Positions 46,101-57,888 of a stretch of 64,000 nucleotides of DNA are shown piece by piece. The translations under genes and the position numbers were made by a program. The stretch covers positions 56,508,646 to 56,572,645 of the forward strand of contig OZ022256.1 of NCBI GenBank assembly GCA_963978905.1. Direction: 5' to 3'. A model generated the notes under the pieces. The model was given only the letters and a program-made list of their open reading frames with translations, made no database searches and had not been told where the DNA came from. The number at the start of each line of letters is the position of its first letter. Position 1 is the first letter of the stretch. The DNA is from Trichostrongylus colubriformis. Lineage: Eukaryota > Nematoda > Chromadorea > Rhabditida > Trichostrongylidae.

Positions 46101-49100
46101 TCACTACTCGTTCGGTTTCGTGATTTGTGAAATTGCGAAATGTCATCAAAGGTGAGGCGGGAATGACACAGGAGTGCATAGGGATTGTGACTATTTTGCC
46201 ACACTATTTATAACATCTGTTCTCTTACAGACTCCCTTCGAGAATAGTTATTAGCCCATGATATTCCATTTACCCATTCTCTCAAAGAAATGAGAGGCCT
46301 GGCTTAAGTACAGTAACCTTATCACTTTCCCTGAGTGAGGGTTCGTGATCAGGATGCGTCTTACCCAAATGCAAGTAAATAAGAGGGAGTGATTCCCTAT
46401 CTCGCTTGAGTCAAAAATCAATTCACATTTAAACAAATTTAAACAGCCATCACCATCAACCAGTGGCAATGATCATTAGTTGATCATCAGCGCTGAGCGA
46501 TGAGTCTGAAAAACAGATAGCCTTTCACTATGATTGATTACTGCCTAACGAAACGATCCATTACGAGAAAAAAACCATCATCGGTGCTTTCGGAGTGATT
46601 GGTACGAGTGTGAACGGTCTTTTGGCATGAGAAGAAAGGGTAGTGGAAATCTAAGCGGCACAGATGTTATTTTGACGATCAAAGCCATGAAAGAGCCGAA
46701 AGTTGACATCGTAAAACAGGTAAATCGAAAAAGAGATACTATTTCACAATACGTTTTATGTTGACGAGTTGAATCTTTCAGTGAAGGTTTAAAGTTTCGA
46801 ACTACAGATTGGTATGCGTCAAGACACCCGAGTAGAGACGCTGCGCGCGCCAACTTCGCGATAATATGTTTAGCGAGTCCACCTGCTGTGAACTGAAGAC
46901 ATGCTAATGGACGCGGCCGCTCCCTACTGGCTAGACCTAGCTCTTACCGAGTTTCCTGGATGTGTCCCCTATGTCAGGATTTCGTCCGACGAGAGCGGCG
47001 TGCGCGGCAGTGTGTGCGAGCTATGCGCGTCGCGGTAGTTGGGTGTTAGTCAATGCTAGGGGCTCGATACACAGTTGACTTGTAATCGCACCGGGACACA
47101 ACAACATGGCGCCTTTAGCTCATCCGCATGGCTTCGCTTGCGACATGCCGCGGTGCGGAATCCTGACATGAGGGCACACATCCAAGTTTCCTGACACTCT
47201 TCCACATCCACTTCAAAGATCTGGGCGTGCTCCGAAAATTAAAGCGTCCAGTAAACCGCTCGTCTCCTCCCTTACCGGTTCTGACGATTTTCCAGGGAAA
47301 CGGCCGCATCAGTACTGGGCACTGGCAAACCCCTTTCCCTCTTTCGATGTTTCTGTGACTATCTCGGTGAAAATTCGCAGGAGTGTCGTGACCCGTGCGG
47401 ATAGCGGTTTGTACCGCTTCATCAGGTGGTTTAACCACCAGACCACAGCCCATCAGGGTACCTGTCGCACTAAAGAGAATGCTTACTAACGCCTGCGCGA
47501 GCTTCGCTGAGGCCTGTACCCTCACCGCTAACCAAGGAGGACTACCAATAAAGATAATAAGAACTGTGTGTATTACTGCTACATTTCAGTACACAGAGGT
47601 ATTATACCATGTAGTTTACAACATAACATGATGATACTATAAGATATACACATAATGTGAGAGCACTATGTGACAAGGATAACAAGAGGACGAGAGAGAT
47701 AAGAATGAGAATAAAAACTACACAACAACCATCATTCGAAATATAATGAACTCACGAGGGACTAGTCGATCTGCACGTGACGAGGGAATCGCAGGGGCGA
47801 GGGGAAAGGATAGCATGTCCGGTTCACCAGGCTAGTGTCCTTGTCATACATCTTCATCCTTTGGCGACATCAGTTTCGTTTGACTGGCATCGAGACGTGT
47901 TGACAGACTGACTGCTCGCACGACGACAGACAGACACAAATGACTTGTCTTGACGGGAACCGGGCGGATCGATAGTTTCCCGCGCTCCACGTGGCTACGT
48001 CCGTTTACAGTAGGCGTTGAGCCATGATGTTTGAAGGACTGCTCTGGCCCGAGCGTGGTTTCCCACCGGCGCATGCTACAAACCCAGAGAAGGTCGTACG
48101 CAAGTCACGTTGAGGAGAAAAAAAGCATTTGACAAAGTGGGTAAGCTTAAGACGTTCTCGCAGAAAAAGTCGTTAATTGAGAATACTATTGGACAACCTC
48201 ACCGGCAGAGCAGAGGAATCATAATTAACATCGATGCCGAGGTTTCATGAAGAGAAGGAATGGAGACTGCTATTCGTGATTGAATCCCTGCTGACAATTT
48301 GAGGGAAACATCCAGCTACCTTATTCTTGTACACCCAATTACAAGCACATTTAAGCCTTCTGTCAAGAAACATGACCAGAACAACAGTCATGGGGAGGTT
48401 TCCCAAAGAGCACATGCGTGATAGATAAGGTCTTGCGTGAAATAAGCGTCCAGCCTAGTATTTCGACAGGTTCCAAGTGCAAGTGACCCCTAGAGGCTGC
48501 GTCCACCTTGAGGGAATCGTCTACGAAAAAGTGCGTTTTTTATTAATCCCATAATTATGTTGTATTTGCCAAATGTGGGCCGCATGCGAAGCTAAGCAAA
48601 TGTAGGAACAGAAAGTTATGTAAACGGTCCCACTCTCCGTTCCCAACCGCAGCGGGCGACGGGACGAGGCTTTTACCCACGGTCAAGAGTTTGGGGAGCT
48701 GTAGCTCAGCCCAATTCTCAATTTTCGCGTGAAAGTTTGCATACGGCCCTGGTCAGGCAAATACAACATAAATATATGAGTAACCGAGAAACTTATTTTC
48801 CAATGAACGTAACCTTCAACCGACAGAGCCTGAACTGTCAACTTACTTCATAACCATCTAGGTCTTCAAAAAAAGTATTGATGCGAAACGAACCACCTGA
48901 TTATTCTTTGAATCACATCCATTGCATTTTCGGTTCCAGTTCAGTCATTACCTTCCATTGCACTTTTTCATTTGATAACTGTGCCAAATAAGAGGATAAC
49001 TGAACCTACCAATAGTGGTAAATAGCGTTCCCGCGTAATACATAGCTGACATCAAATTCCATTGTGACTCGTTGCTGGCCTAAGAAAGCAGAATTTTGTT

Positions 49101-52100
49101 TATTTAGGAACTGCTCAGGAGTTTTTTTTTTCTTTACAAGCATGTATCTAAAATAGGTGACGTATCAGACGGAGGATAGGTACAGGTGGCGCACACCCCA
49201 TTCTCATGGTACGGGGATCAAATCCCACTTCGGCACCAGCCCAGGCTAACCATGCCTTCCATCCCTTCGGAGTGGGTGAATTGGTACCAGACATGCCTGT
49301 GAGGATAAAAGCATTGACTTGTACATCTACTGGCTCTCGCACGTAACTCATTGAGGAGGCCAAATTGCATTCACCTGCCACTGCAATTTTGAATGAAACT
49401 AGAATGCGCGGCGCACCCCACAGTTGAGCCGTCTTGTAGACCGCCCAGCCCGAGCGCGGGCGAGCCTATTCGACAGGAACTTTTCTAGTTGATCACAGTA
49501 AAAAAGAATTGATTCACTGACTCTGCAAAAATAAAATTAAGTAGTCTTTGGAGAGCAAATTCTGTTCCGCTTGACTATAAATCATGTCCAAGATGACTTA
49601 TGAAAAAAGGCTCAGAGCCGTCATGATAATGCTCTGTTGATTTCTTGCAGGCTTACAGCGCAAACAGAAAAGGAACGTGAAGATGCAATATTTGAAAATA
49701 GACTGAAACCGATTCCAACACACCGTGTATCCGATCTGCTGTTGAAAATAGTCTACAGCGTCGTCGATAAATTGAAGACGAACTTCTCTTCGTTGCGCCG
49801 CACGGTCGTGAAAAATTTCGTCCATGCGACGTCGGAGAAGCTCACGTTCTCGGCTCAAAAAGTATTTATCACATTAACTACGACAAGTATTTTCCAGGAG
49901 GGACTTCCCAGATTCTTGTGGGAAGGAGTTTGCAAGCAGCTTCACGACTGAGGCAGTCACAGTTTGTACTTTACACAGATGAGGTGAGCCTTAAGGGATG
50001 GACCAAATTTGCTTTAGTAGTTGATTACAAAAATAGAATTGCGTAGAGCCGCAGTAGAGAAAGAACTAAGTTAAACGGTCAAAAACTCGAGAAATAATGA
50101 CCTTCCACCATTTTGTCTCTTTTGTAAGTCGTCAATCGAATTCGCGTGGCCGCGTTCCTGGTCTCAAAGCGATTATACTTCAAAGAACCCGTATGACACG
50201 AGAATCGCTTCAGGAGCAAACTAATACAATGCCCCCAGCTCGCACTATCTTGTCGCATGCTGGACGGCGCTACGCGAGTTTTTTGTCATACTGACACACA
50301 TTCACGTGTTTTCGTGCAAGCTGAATTACTATAGGGCACGTGACAGCCGTTACATCGAAAGACCAAGGTAATATTTTTGTGTTTTCCTTCACAATTACTT
50401 ATCAGAGAAACCGGAATTAGTATCTGAATTTTTCTGTATATATTACTTTCCAATATGAAATTTCACTTACATATATATCCGATATTGCTCGTTCTTACTA
50501 TCTTGATCGGTTGACGATTCGAGGAAATAAAATATCACAGAGCCGACTACCATATAAAACATAATAAACATCAATGGAAGCAAGTATTTGATATGATAAC
50601 GTTTGTACAGTTTTCGCAAGTGCCCCATACATGTCAATGGTGGCGGAGGTTCACCACTTTGTGGCGTTCGATGTGTACCAGACTAAAAATGGTTAGTCAT
50701 GAATAAAAATGAAATAATAGATTATTTATTTATTTATTTATTTAATTATTTATTTATTTATTTATTTATATTATAAATATGAATCAAGCGAATAAACAAG
50801 TAAAAATGCAGAACAAGTGTCAGTAAAATGTAGAGGAGTAAAACAAACGTGCCTCAAAATATATTTCAGTGTTTCTGCACATAATACAGATTGTTTAGAG
50901 ATTTGCAGAGTGAACCATAAATTAAGACTTTCCAGCCATTTTAACAGAGGGACAAAACGGAGCGAAACTATCGTACTCTTCAATGTTTAGCCTGTGTGGG
51001 AGTAGGGCACCGCCATCTTGTTTGAAATTTCTAAGGATATGGAACAATTTTCTGCTCCCATATAAAACTGCTGACACGTTTTCGCCGAGTCATACGGTAT
51101 CTTATTCAGATACCGTACTAATGTGAGGAAGAGCTCATAATAATCTACTTATACCCAATGCAGTCTCTACTTTTCTGTTCTTCTATTCTTCTACTTTTCC
51201 ATTCCTAATTTCCCTCTTTCTCTTATTCAACTGATCTCTGCTCACTTGTTTTTCCACTCATGGATTTTTCACCAGCTGTTTTGAACCTTAACCCTCCCAC
51301 TTAATAATGGACTACATTACACAATTATCTCCCACGTCATCCCCAAATCACTCGATCCCCGGGAATTACGGTACATATGACTCGTATGATTAAGAGGTGG
51401 AACGAATCAATTTTCTTTCTTCTTTTCTATTCTTTACAATTTATTAGTAAACGAGAAATAGATATTTTGCATACATTGTTCCCCTCCGTGGAAGAACTCG
51501 ACCAAAAGCTCACTTTCATCCTTAGAGACCTCAGCGAGCAGTATAACGGCATGATTTGTCATTAGCATTATCATAATTTATCACATCTATCCTCTCATGA
51601 CAGATACATCGACAGAAAATTCTTTTTTGCTGTATGTCAAGCATCTCAACAACAACTGCTCTTGACATGCTCCACGTATCGCTCGGTGGTAGAACCCACA
51701 GGAATGCTTTATCACTCGAAGTATTTGAAAAGAGCTTCTGATGCTGTATAAAGGTAGGGGGGCAAGTGTAAACAATACATGTCTTTGCATGACTGACGTG
51801 ACAATGACATATCGTGGATGTCATGTTTCTACAGGGGTGCCAAAGACATTGAGGTCCGCCTAAAACAGCAGAGCCAGCTTCCGTGGGAGGTCTTACGTGG
51901 GAAATTTCCTGAGGACTGACCCATCGGTTCAAGGAAATCACAGAGCTCTCGCTATTTGGACAACGCTCCAATGATCCGCAGTGTCATTTTCCATGCCTCA
52001 AGGCACCCTCAGTGAACGGAACTCAGCAAGGTTATGATCGAGGGTGGCGGAACTTCGGATTTTGCCGATTTGAGGTGACATATCATGTTCTCTCGGAACA

Positions 52101-53471
52101 GGCTCCCGTTCCTGCTCGTGCAGAAGGCTGTTACAGAGTTAACGATGGTATAAGGTGTGCTCTTGAACTTAGCAATGGATAAACCGTGTTCGACTAACGT
52201 GGGGTTGAAAGTAGAGTAAAAAATCACTTTTTTTGGCACCCCCTGTACACGTTTTCATGTATAGCTTATGTAACTGACGAACATTTATGAGAAGACATGC
52301 TACTGTTCAGTAATCAACAATTTGCCCCCCCCCCCCCACCGGGATTTTTTTACGGAATAGCCGGTCCCATAGCGTGACCTCTTTGGAAATCACGACCTAC
52401 TGTAATGAGGAAGCTTTCCAGTAGTTAGCCTAAATTCTCCGATCTCACCAACAGCCACAGGTCCGAGCCAGCCAGCTACAAGTGCGTCTCAGCTGGCAGT
52501 ACTTCTTCCTCCACTTAATTCAGGGGCTCCACTTTATTCAGGGGGTGGGGGGGGGGGGAGCAGAAGGAAGCAGAGGATTTGAGTTTTCCTCGGCATCTTT
52601 CACCATTTCACCAAAACTATCAACTGCATCCCTTAAGTGACCATCGGACTTCACGATTTCGCAATACTGCCACTGCAAATTTGGGATGTCGCAAATTCGC
52701 ACGTGATTGTGCGATTCTACGATACTGTGACCATGCATGCAACACACGGCTTTGCGTAATCAGAGGTCTAGTAAGCATGAGGTTATACTAGCTCGCATGA
52801 TCCGATCTCACAACGCTTGAGACGTCATGCACCTCTCACTCAAGCCCACTATTTTCTATCCGCAACGCTGGTCTCTTATTCACCACTTACAGGCTGTACA
52901 TTGCGGAGGAGAAATAGCACGTTCAACTAAGAGCGCACACGACGACACAAGTAATCGCACGATTGCGCGAATCGCGGTTTTGCAAGGTATAACCGCAACT
53001 GGGTGCTAGGACAGAAACGTCGCGTGGCCGTGTTCGGCACGCGACGTTTCTGTCCTAACGATATACACCCAACCGCAACTTAGCAATGGTCTTATCAGCG
53101 ATATTATGGTTCAAAGTGGTCTATCATTGATTAGAAATGTGTAAAAGAAAAAAACAAACTGAAAAGTCTAGAACGTTGCTTGATAAATCACAATAAAAAA
53201 TTCCACGATAACAACATGAGAACTCACATGTAATACTGTAATACCCGTTTGGATGCTAGGCTCATAAGATGCCTGAGATGGCTTACGCGATGCCGATCTC
53301 GTGTCATTTGTCTGAAATTAAAGCAGATATAAATTACAGTATACCAGAGCAACGCAGATATTAGCGAAAGCTCGCCATGCTCAGAATCGACTCCCTGCTC
53401 CTTTGTGCATCCCAACGCATTCTGTTTACTACCTGATAGGCAATAGATAGTAAAGAGTCGCGTTTCGCCAT
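40133..53471 (-). CDS. TWK-type two-pore-domain potassium channel, 22 exons, 831 aa
   Basis: Exons, minus strand: 53433-53471, 53228-53311, 50471-50682, 49724-49853, 49010-49079, 45720-45859, 45447-45527, 44093-44216, 43987-44045, 43693-43905, 43508-43656, 43286-43358, 42935-43007, 42768-42852, 42572-42684, 42109-42191, 41229-41305, 40972-41161, 40751-40918, 40532-40651, 40380-40448, 40133-40276. All phases agree and the sum is 832 codons with the stop. M1 is at residues 74-95; pore 1 WNLMSAMYYAGTLFTTIGYGD (filter 176-182, interrupted by an intron within GYG); M2 about 190-211; a long M2-M3 loop 212-384; M3 385-402; pore 2 YISLSTIGLGD (filter TIGLGD 422-427); M4 436-457 with IIGLSLVSMSINVVQ. 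By family, dimers conduct background potassium current at the plasma membrane. The 373-residue tail has ten Gln-Thr motifs. Weak points: the exon 8/9 border (alternative donor after 44085), a GAG acceptor at exon 4, and the 3' end. Confidence 0.93.
42999..43098. other. Intron 12 of the channel gene, part next to exon 13
   Basis: Short spacer between exon 13 and the MITE at 43099-43267. The acceptor used is GTGTTCAG at 43008-43010. Confidence 0.5.
43099..43267. mobile_element. GC-rich MITE in channel intron 12
   Basis: The left end GGCAGCGTTCACACTTTGCG pairs with the inverse of the right end (AGCCGCGTTCATACTTTGCG). It fills most of the 277-bp intron between exons 12 and 13. Same family as 24351, 35123 and 60719. 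Confidence 0.75.
44217..45446. other. Intron 7 of the channel gene with a MITE fragment
   Basis: The right part (about 45240-45369) is related to the element at 37915-38280 and ends in GACATAAGGCTAC. The matching left terminus was not found. The 202-codon plus-strand frame at 44712-45320 covers this GC-rich repeat and has no known domain. Confidence 0.5.
45860..49009. other. Intron 5 of the channel gene (3.15 kb)
   Basis: It interrupts the first pore filter between the codon halves of the Gly in TTIG. It holds the MITE at 48525-48801 and GC-rich segments near 46980-47040 related to the elements at 62.7 kb. Open frames at 46578-46853, 47115-47525 and 47844-48074 have no recognisable domain. 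Confidence 0.6.
48525..48801. mobile_element. MITE with ~75-bp TIRs, same family as 1980-2377
   Basis: The left end has ATAATTATGTTGTATTTGCC and GGGCCGCATGCGAAG. The right end has the inverse, GTTTGCATACGGCCC and CAAATACAACATAAATATATG. It is non-coding. Confidence 0.7.
49170..49380 (+). repeat. Possible tRNA-derived SINE in channel intron 4
   Basis: An A-box-like GGTGGCGCACACC (about 49185) is followed by a B-box-like GGGATCAAATCCC (about 49215), as in tRNA T-arms, and then a non-tRNA tail. No poly(A) tail or target duplication was identified. Confidence 0.35.
50721..50770. repeat. (TTTA)n microsatellite
   Basis: About 50 bp of ATTT/TTTA units with one interruption (TTTAATTA). It lies 40 bp upstream of the acceptor of channel exon 3. 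Confidence 0.95.
51832..52245. mobile_element. 414-bp MITE with TACAGGGGTGCCAAA ends
   Basis: CAGGGGTGCCAAA at the left matches the inverse of TTTGGCACCCCCTG at the right, and TA flanks both sides (51830-51831, 52246-52247). This fits a non-autonomous Tc1/mariner-type element. Confidence 0.75.
52325..52337. repeat. Poly(C) tract, 13 bp
   Basis: Thirteen consecutive C on the plus strand, inside channel intron 2. Confidence 0.95.
52541..52558. repeat. Poly(G) tract, 18 bp with one T
   Basis: Five G, one T, twelve G on the plus strand, inside channel intron 2. Confidence 0.95.
53007..53057. repeat. Perfect 20-bp palindrome with 11-nt loop
   Basis: TAGGACAGAAACGTCGCGTG (53007-53026) is the exact inverse of 53038-53057. 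The flanks GGGTG and ATATACACCC resemble the ends of the elements near 61840 and 62682-62913, so it is probably a minimal copy of that family. Confidence 0.85.
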
Positions 53472-55496
53472 TACTAGGCATCAGAATAAAGTCAGTCGAG
53501 GGCAGTTCAATTCAATATTTAAGAATCAGTCTTCTCAAATGAAGGTTGTAGGTATGCGTAATTTGATATTTGCGGGAATGACACGTACATCATCTGGTAT
53601 AGGATCTGGAGAAATCTAATCAATTTTGTTCTGCGTCTCTGTTTTGTGGGAACAACGGAGCTGCGAGGTTGAGGAAAGATGGATGAAGTTTGTGAGCATT
53701 GAAACGCCTCCCCTATTTTCCCACCCACTTTCAGACACACATTTGTACCCCTTCACGCAAATCTGTCCGACTGATGGGTATTTTCTGCCGACAAAAAAGA
53801 GCAGAAAGACAGAGGGTCATTCTTTGCGCGTGTGTTCCAATAGGAAAAAAACTCGCATGTGGCGCGCGGATGCGAGCTATAAACGGGGTACTAGCTGGCT
53901 CCAAAAACGATTACGCGAATTTTCTAGGTAGAGAGCGCATAGTGCAACTCATTTCGCCCATATCACGGACCTATACATCGCTCGAATTTTCACCACAGGA
54001 ATTGAAGGAATCGTTCCCACGGATATTTGAGTTTTTCAAATCCCATTTTGTTATATTGAATCTGTACACTACTGACGTACGCCAGTTTCACTGGAAAAAT
54101 CAAAAATAGGCAGTGATACATTCCATCGAAATATCGTCCAAATGGGTAATGTGGGCGGAGCCACGAGGGCTGTGATGCAGGCGGTAATCTTGTGTGCGAG
54201 ACGCGATGAAGCGAGGAATTTCAATGCAATTGACGGCCGCGCCGCTCTGCTCCACAGCCTTCGTGGCTTCGCCTACGATACCCGCGTATACGAAACTTTG
54301 AGGAGATGTATCTCTGCGGACGATTTTTTTGCTCAAAATTGCACGTCACCGGTGTGAACAATTACATTATAACCTTATGAAACACTAAAACTCCAATTTT
54401 CTTGACGTCTCCTTTGACCGTAGCGCTGAGATGACTGCTGTGATCAGGCAAGCTATAGAAAACAGGTGATGGACCTAAAAGCGTCGATCGAAGAGACCGT
54501 ACAGTTGGAGGAAGCGTGATCCAAAGGACCATGAACAACATAAATTTGGGAGAAAATTCCACAGCGGCAGTATGTTCTTATAATAACTCTCTATATGTTG
54601 TTCGTACTTTCCTCTTCGTTACCAGTAATGCATCAGCGACAGCAACTTTACAAAGTAACTCTGGGAGCAGGATTGCGAGACACAAATACTTCCCATAGGC
54701 AAAAAACCCTCCTTGCGAAACACAACTAAACTTTAGTCATTTCGCAATATTGTGCTCTTTCGCAGAAAGAGGGCTTAAAAATTGCCGCAAGACTATTCGC
54801 AAAGCGAGAGGAAACCTCCGGAGATTAGCTCCCTTCCCTTGAAATACCAGAATTTTCAAAGGAGGCAAAATATGGTGAAGTGGATAGAGGCCAAAAATTT
54901 TGGAAATAAAAATTGAAGCAACGCTAAGGAGCTTTCGCAAAGGAACTACCACATGCCTACACAATAATATGTACATGCATATCTTTTGTATATAATTTAC
55001 TTATGTTATTACATTACATAATTTTTAATCTTTCTTTCTCAGTGTCACTGCATGGTTCAAGTGCTTTTCGTACATTGGGATGGAAGAAATGTAAAGTTTG
55101 AGAGTGCAACGTGAACACCTGCTGCACTCCTTGAGATCAAGTATTTCACAGAGCTGTAATGTGTTTGGATCCGAAACCAAGGGAAATGTAATGGCAAGGG
55201 AGAATTAGCACGGCAATGCGCGAGTGTGAACGTTGTGCTGAGATCAATTCTGTTGTATCATGAGGCACCGAGAGAGGTCTATGAATGTGAATTTTTGGGG
55301 TGATGACAGCAAAAAAGCCTTTTCGTCACTGTCGTTGTTATTGTCTTTGCCACTGTCCACGCAAACCCACACTCATAATCGGATAATGGGAACGGATTGA
55401 ATTCTTCCGATTACCAACTTTGAATACATTTGAGATGGGCCAATTGGAATCTATTTTGTCCGACAGAATGAAACACTGATCTGTGACGGTGTCATT
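53472..55496. other. Upstream of the channel gene; no gene recognised
   Basis: The in-frame TGA three codons before the channel ATG supports that start, unless an upstream spliced leader or exon exists. Further up, overlapping frames at 53626-54109 and 54100-54357 lack known domains. Confidence 0.4.
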
Positions 55497-57112
55497 CTCA
55501 AGAAGCCAGCCGAGGTGAACAGGAGGTGGCAGGATACTTCGATAGGCTTCTGAACGAGGAATTTCTCCGTAAGGAAAGCTCAAAGAGCGAGGTCACGGCT
55601 GGTCCAATCCTACCCTGCATTGATGGAGAGGTTCGTCGCATGCTAGGGAGGATAAAGAGTGGGAAGGCGGTTGGTCCAGATGGGGTGCCGATAGATGCAT
55701 GGAAGGCATTGGGTAAATACGGGATAGAGTGGCTCACTCGATTCCTCGACACTGTAGCCGCTAAAGGAAGGATCCCATATGGGTGGAGGATTAGTACGAT
55801 TGTCCCCATCTTCAAACAGAAGGGTGATGCAATGGACTACTCCAACTACCGTGGGATCAAATTGGCAGCGCTTACTATGAAGCTGTACGAGAGGCTGATC
55901 GATTCAAGGCTGAGGGAACTCATCCCCATCTCCCAGGAACTATTCGGGTTCATGCCTGAAAAATCCACAACCGACACCATCTTCATCATCTTGCAGGTGA
56001 TGGAGAAATATCGAGAGAAGCGGCGACCATGCTACCTAGCATTTCTCGATCTCGAGGAGGCTTTCGACCGTCTCCCCAGGCCTGTGCTCTGGAACATCTT
56101 GCAGAATTTCCATGTACCGGAACGGCTGATCGTCCTCATAATAGATATATACGATGGAGCTAATGCAGCTATCCGTACTCCAGTGGCTGTCAAATGGTGG
56201 ATATTACAGTAGAGGTGCATCAAGGATCGGCCCAGAGCTCGTTCCTCTTCCTCCTCATGCTGGATGACATGGTGAAAGATCTCATGGAAAGACCACTGAA
56301 GACCATCCGGTACGCGGACGATATAGCACTGGTAGCGGAAAGCAGGGAAGAACTGCAAGCGAAAGTACAGCAATGGAAGGAGAGGCTGGCAATGGATGGG
56401 CTCCGATTGAACATCAAAAAGGCCAAGTTCATAAGCTACGAAATACGCCTAGAACCCATAACGGGCTGCCATGGCGGGACCATCGAAAAGATAGAAGACT
56501 TTCGATATCTCGGCAACGATCAAGCGGCTGATGGTACAGTAGACCAGGCAGTAAAGGCCTGGATTAACGCGGCATGGATAAAGTGGAGGGAGTTTACTGG
56601 AATACTGTGCGATCAGCGATGCTCCAGGACACTCAAAGGCAAGGTGTATCGAGCGGTGGTGAGGCCCGCAATGCTGTACGAAAGCGAGTGCTGGCCCATA
56701 ACTAAGATACATGAAAGACTGCTGCATGCAGCTGAAATGAGCATGTTGAGATGGGCTTGCGGCTGGACGCGACTGGACAAGGTCAGGAATGAGGACGTGA
56801 GAGCTATCACACAGGGGCTCCTGTCCAGCTGAAGTTGAGAGAGCAACGGCTGCGATGGTATGGACACGGGCTGAGAACATCAGAGGACCACCTCATAAGA
56901 AAAGCACTGGAGATCGAAGCGCAAGGGAAGCGGCCACGTGGAGCCCCGAAAAAGAGGTGGAGGGACGTCATCAAAGGAAGTGAAGGCTGAAGAAAGTGAA
57001 GGCTACGGCGGAAGATGCCTTGGATAGGAGGAAGTGGCCACGCCTGACAAGAGCAGCGGACCCTGCGACAGTGCGGGACTAACTCTAGAGAGAAGAAGAA
57101 GAAAAAGAAGAT
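55497..57112 (+). mobile_element. RTE-type LINE, 5'-truncated, frameshifted reverse transcriptase
   Basis: Frames 55526-56212 and 56194-56832 together hold the reverse transcriptase: SGKAVGPDGVPIDAWK, YSNYRGIKLAALTMKLYERL, LFGFMPEKSTTD, the first catalytic Asp in AFLDLEEAFDRLP, then after a frameshift VEVHQGSAQSSFLF and IRYADDIALV (catalytic Asp pair). After a second frameshift near 56820 comes RLRWYGHGLRTSEDH and GKRPRGAPKKRWRD. The end is a short (AGA)n tail at about 57092-57112. The endonuclease is missing. Related RTE elements are known from hookworms. Confidence 0.9.
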
Positions 57113-57888
57113 AAAACATTGATTTGAGCGAAACAGATGAATCATCTGATTCCTCCAAATTTACCCATGGGGGTAGTCTAATTTCCTGTGTGAAAACCTC
57201 AATTTTTCCCGATGCAAAACCGCCTGACACCCGCGCTACAGAAATTGGGACTCACTTCGTTCCATGCAAATGTAAGTAGCAAGGTTCTCAAGCCGTATTG
57301 CGCAAAATGAGTACCATACGTTTTCTATGGGTCAGGTCATCCACGGATACAAGTTTCTTGCCAAATCGGAATGTTTCAGAATAATCACCTTTTCATCCCA
57401 TCAAGATTGGTACTGGTGGGAGTGCCCCGATGGCGCACGAAAGCCGAGCGCTTTCGGCCTTAGACAGGTATAGTCAGTTACTGGAGCCCATAAGAGTCAA
57501 GGACACGTGGCCAGAGGTGTGAACTACTCATTTGTACATGTAAAGGCTACTCCTCTCTCCGCCACATGATGCCACTAGACCGTACTGAAGCGATACTTTT
57601 TGTGAAACGTACACAGCAAGCTGAAACTCCGTTTGTTACTGCCGGTACGTTAAATCGAACTTCCATATCAAACTGATGACCCTACTCCGCCCTCAAAGTG
57701 TATCCACTTGCAATCACGGGGAGCTACCGAAGTCTTATAAGATAGAATTCACAAAGGCGCATTGCGATAGATGTAGAACATTTTGCTGCCTCTTCGACGC
57801 TAATCTTTCCCATATACTAGAAAATACCGTTAGTGGCTACCCAGTGCCAATGAAGCGGTTGACACCTGCTGGGATTTCGCCAACTATA
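57113..57888. other. Intergenic; unassigned open frame
   Basis: The plus-strand frame 57676-57978 (100 codons, Cys-containing) overlaps the left end of the mariner and resembles no family I know. Confidence 0.35.

Larger units (their letters stand above)
50683..53227. other. Intron 2 of the channel gene (2.5 kb), rich in repeats
   Basis: Contains the (TTTA)n tract, the MITE at 51832-52245, poly(C) at 52325, poly(G) at 52541 and the hairpin at 53007. Minus-strand frames at 51531-51971 and 52009-52239 lie on the MITE and are not genes. Confidence 0.6.

Noticed and set aside
51531..52239. Minus-strand frames in channel intron 2 as a nested gene
   Set aside because: They coincide with the TA-flanked MITE at 51832-52245 and have no recognisable domain.
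55526..56832. Two long plus-strand frames as a host gene
   Set aside because: They are reverse transcriptase of an RTE-type LINE, frameshifted and ending in a simple-repeat tail.
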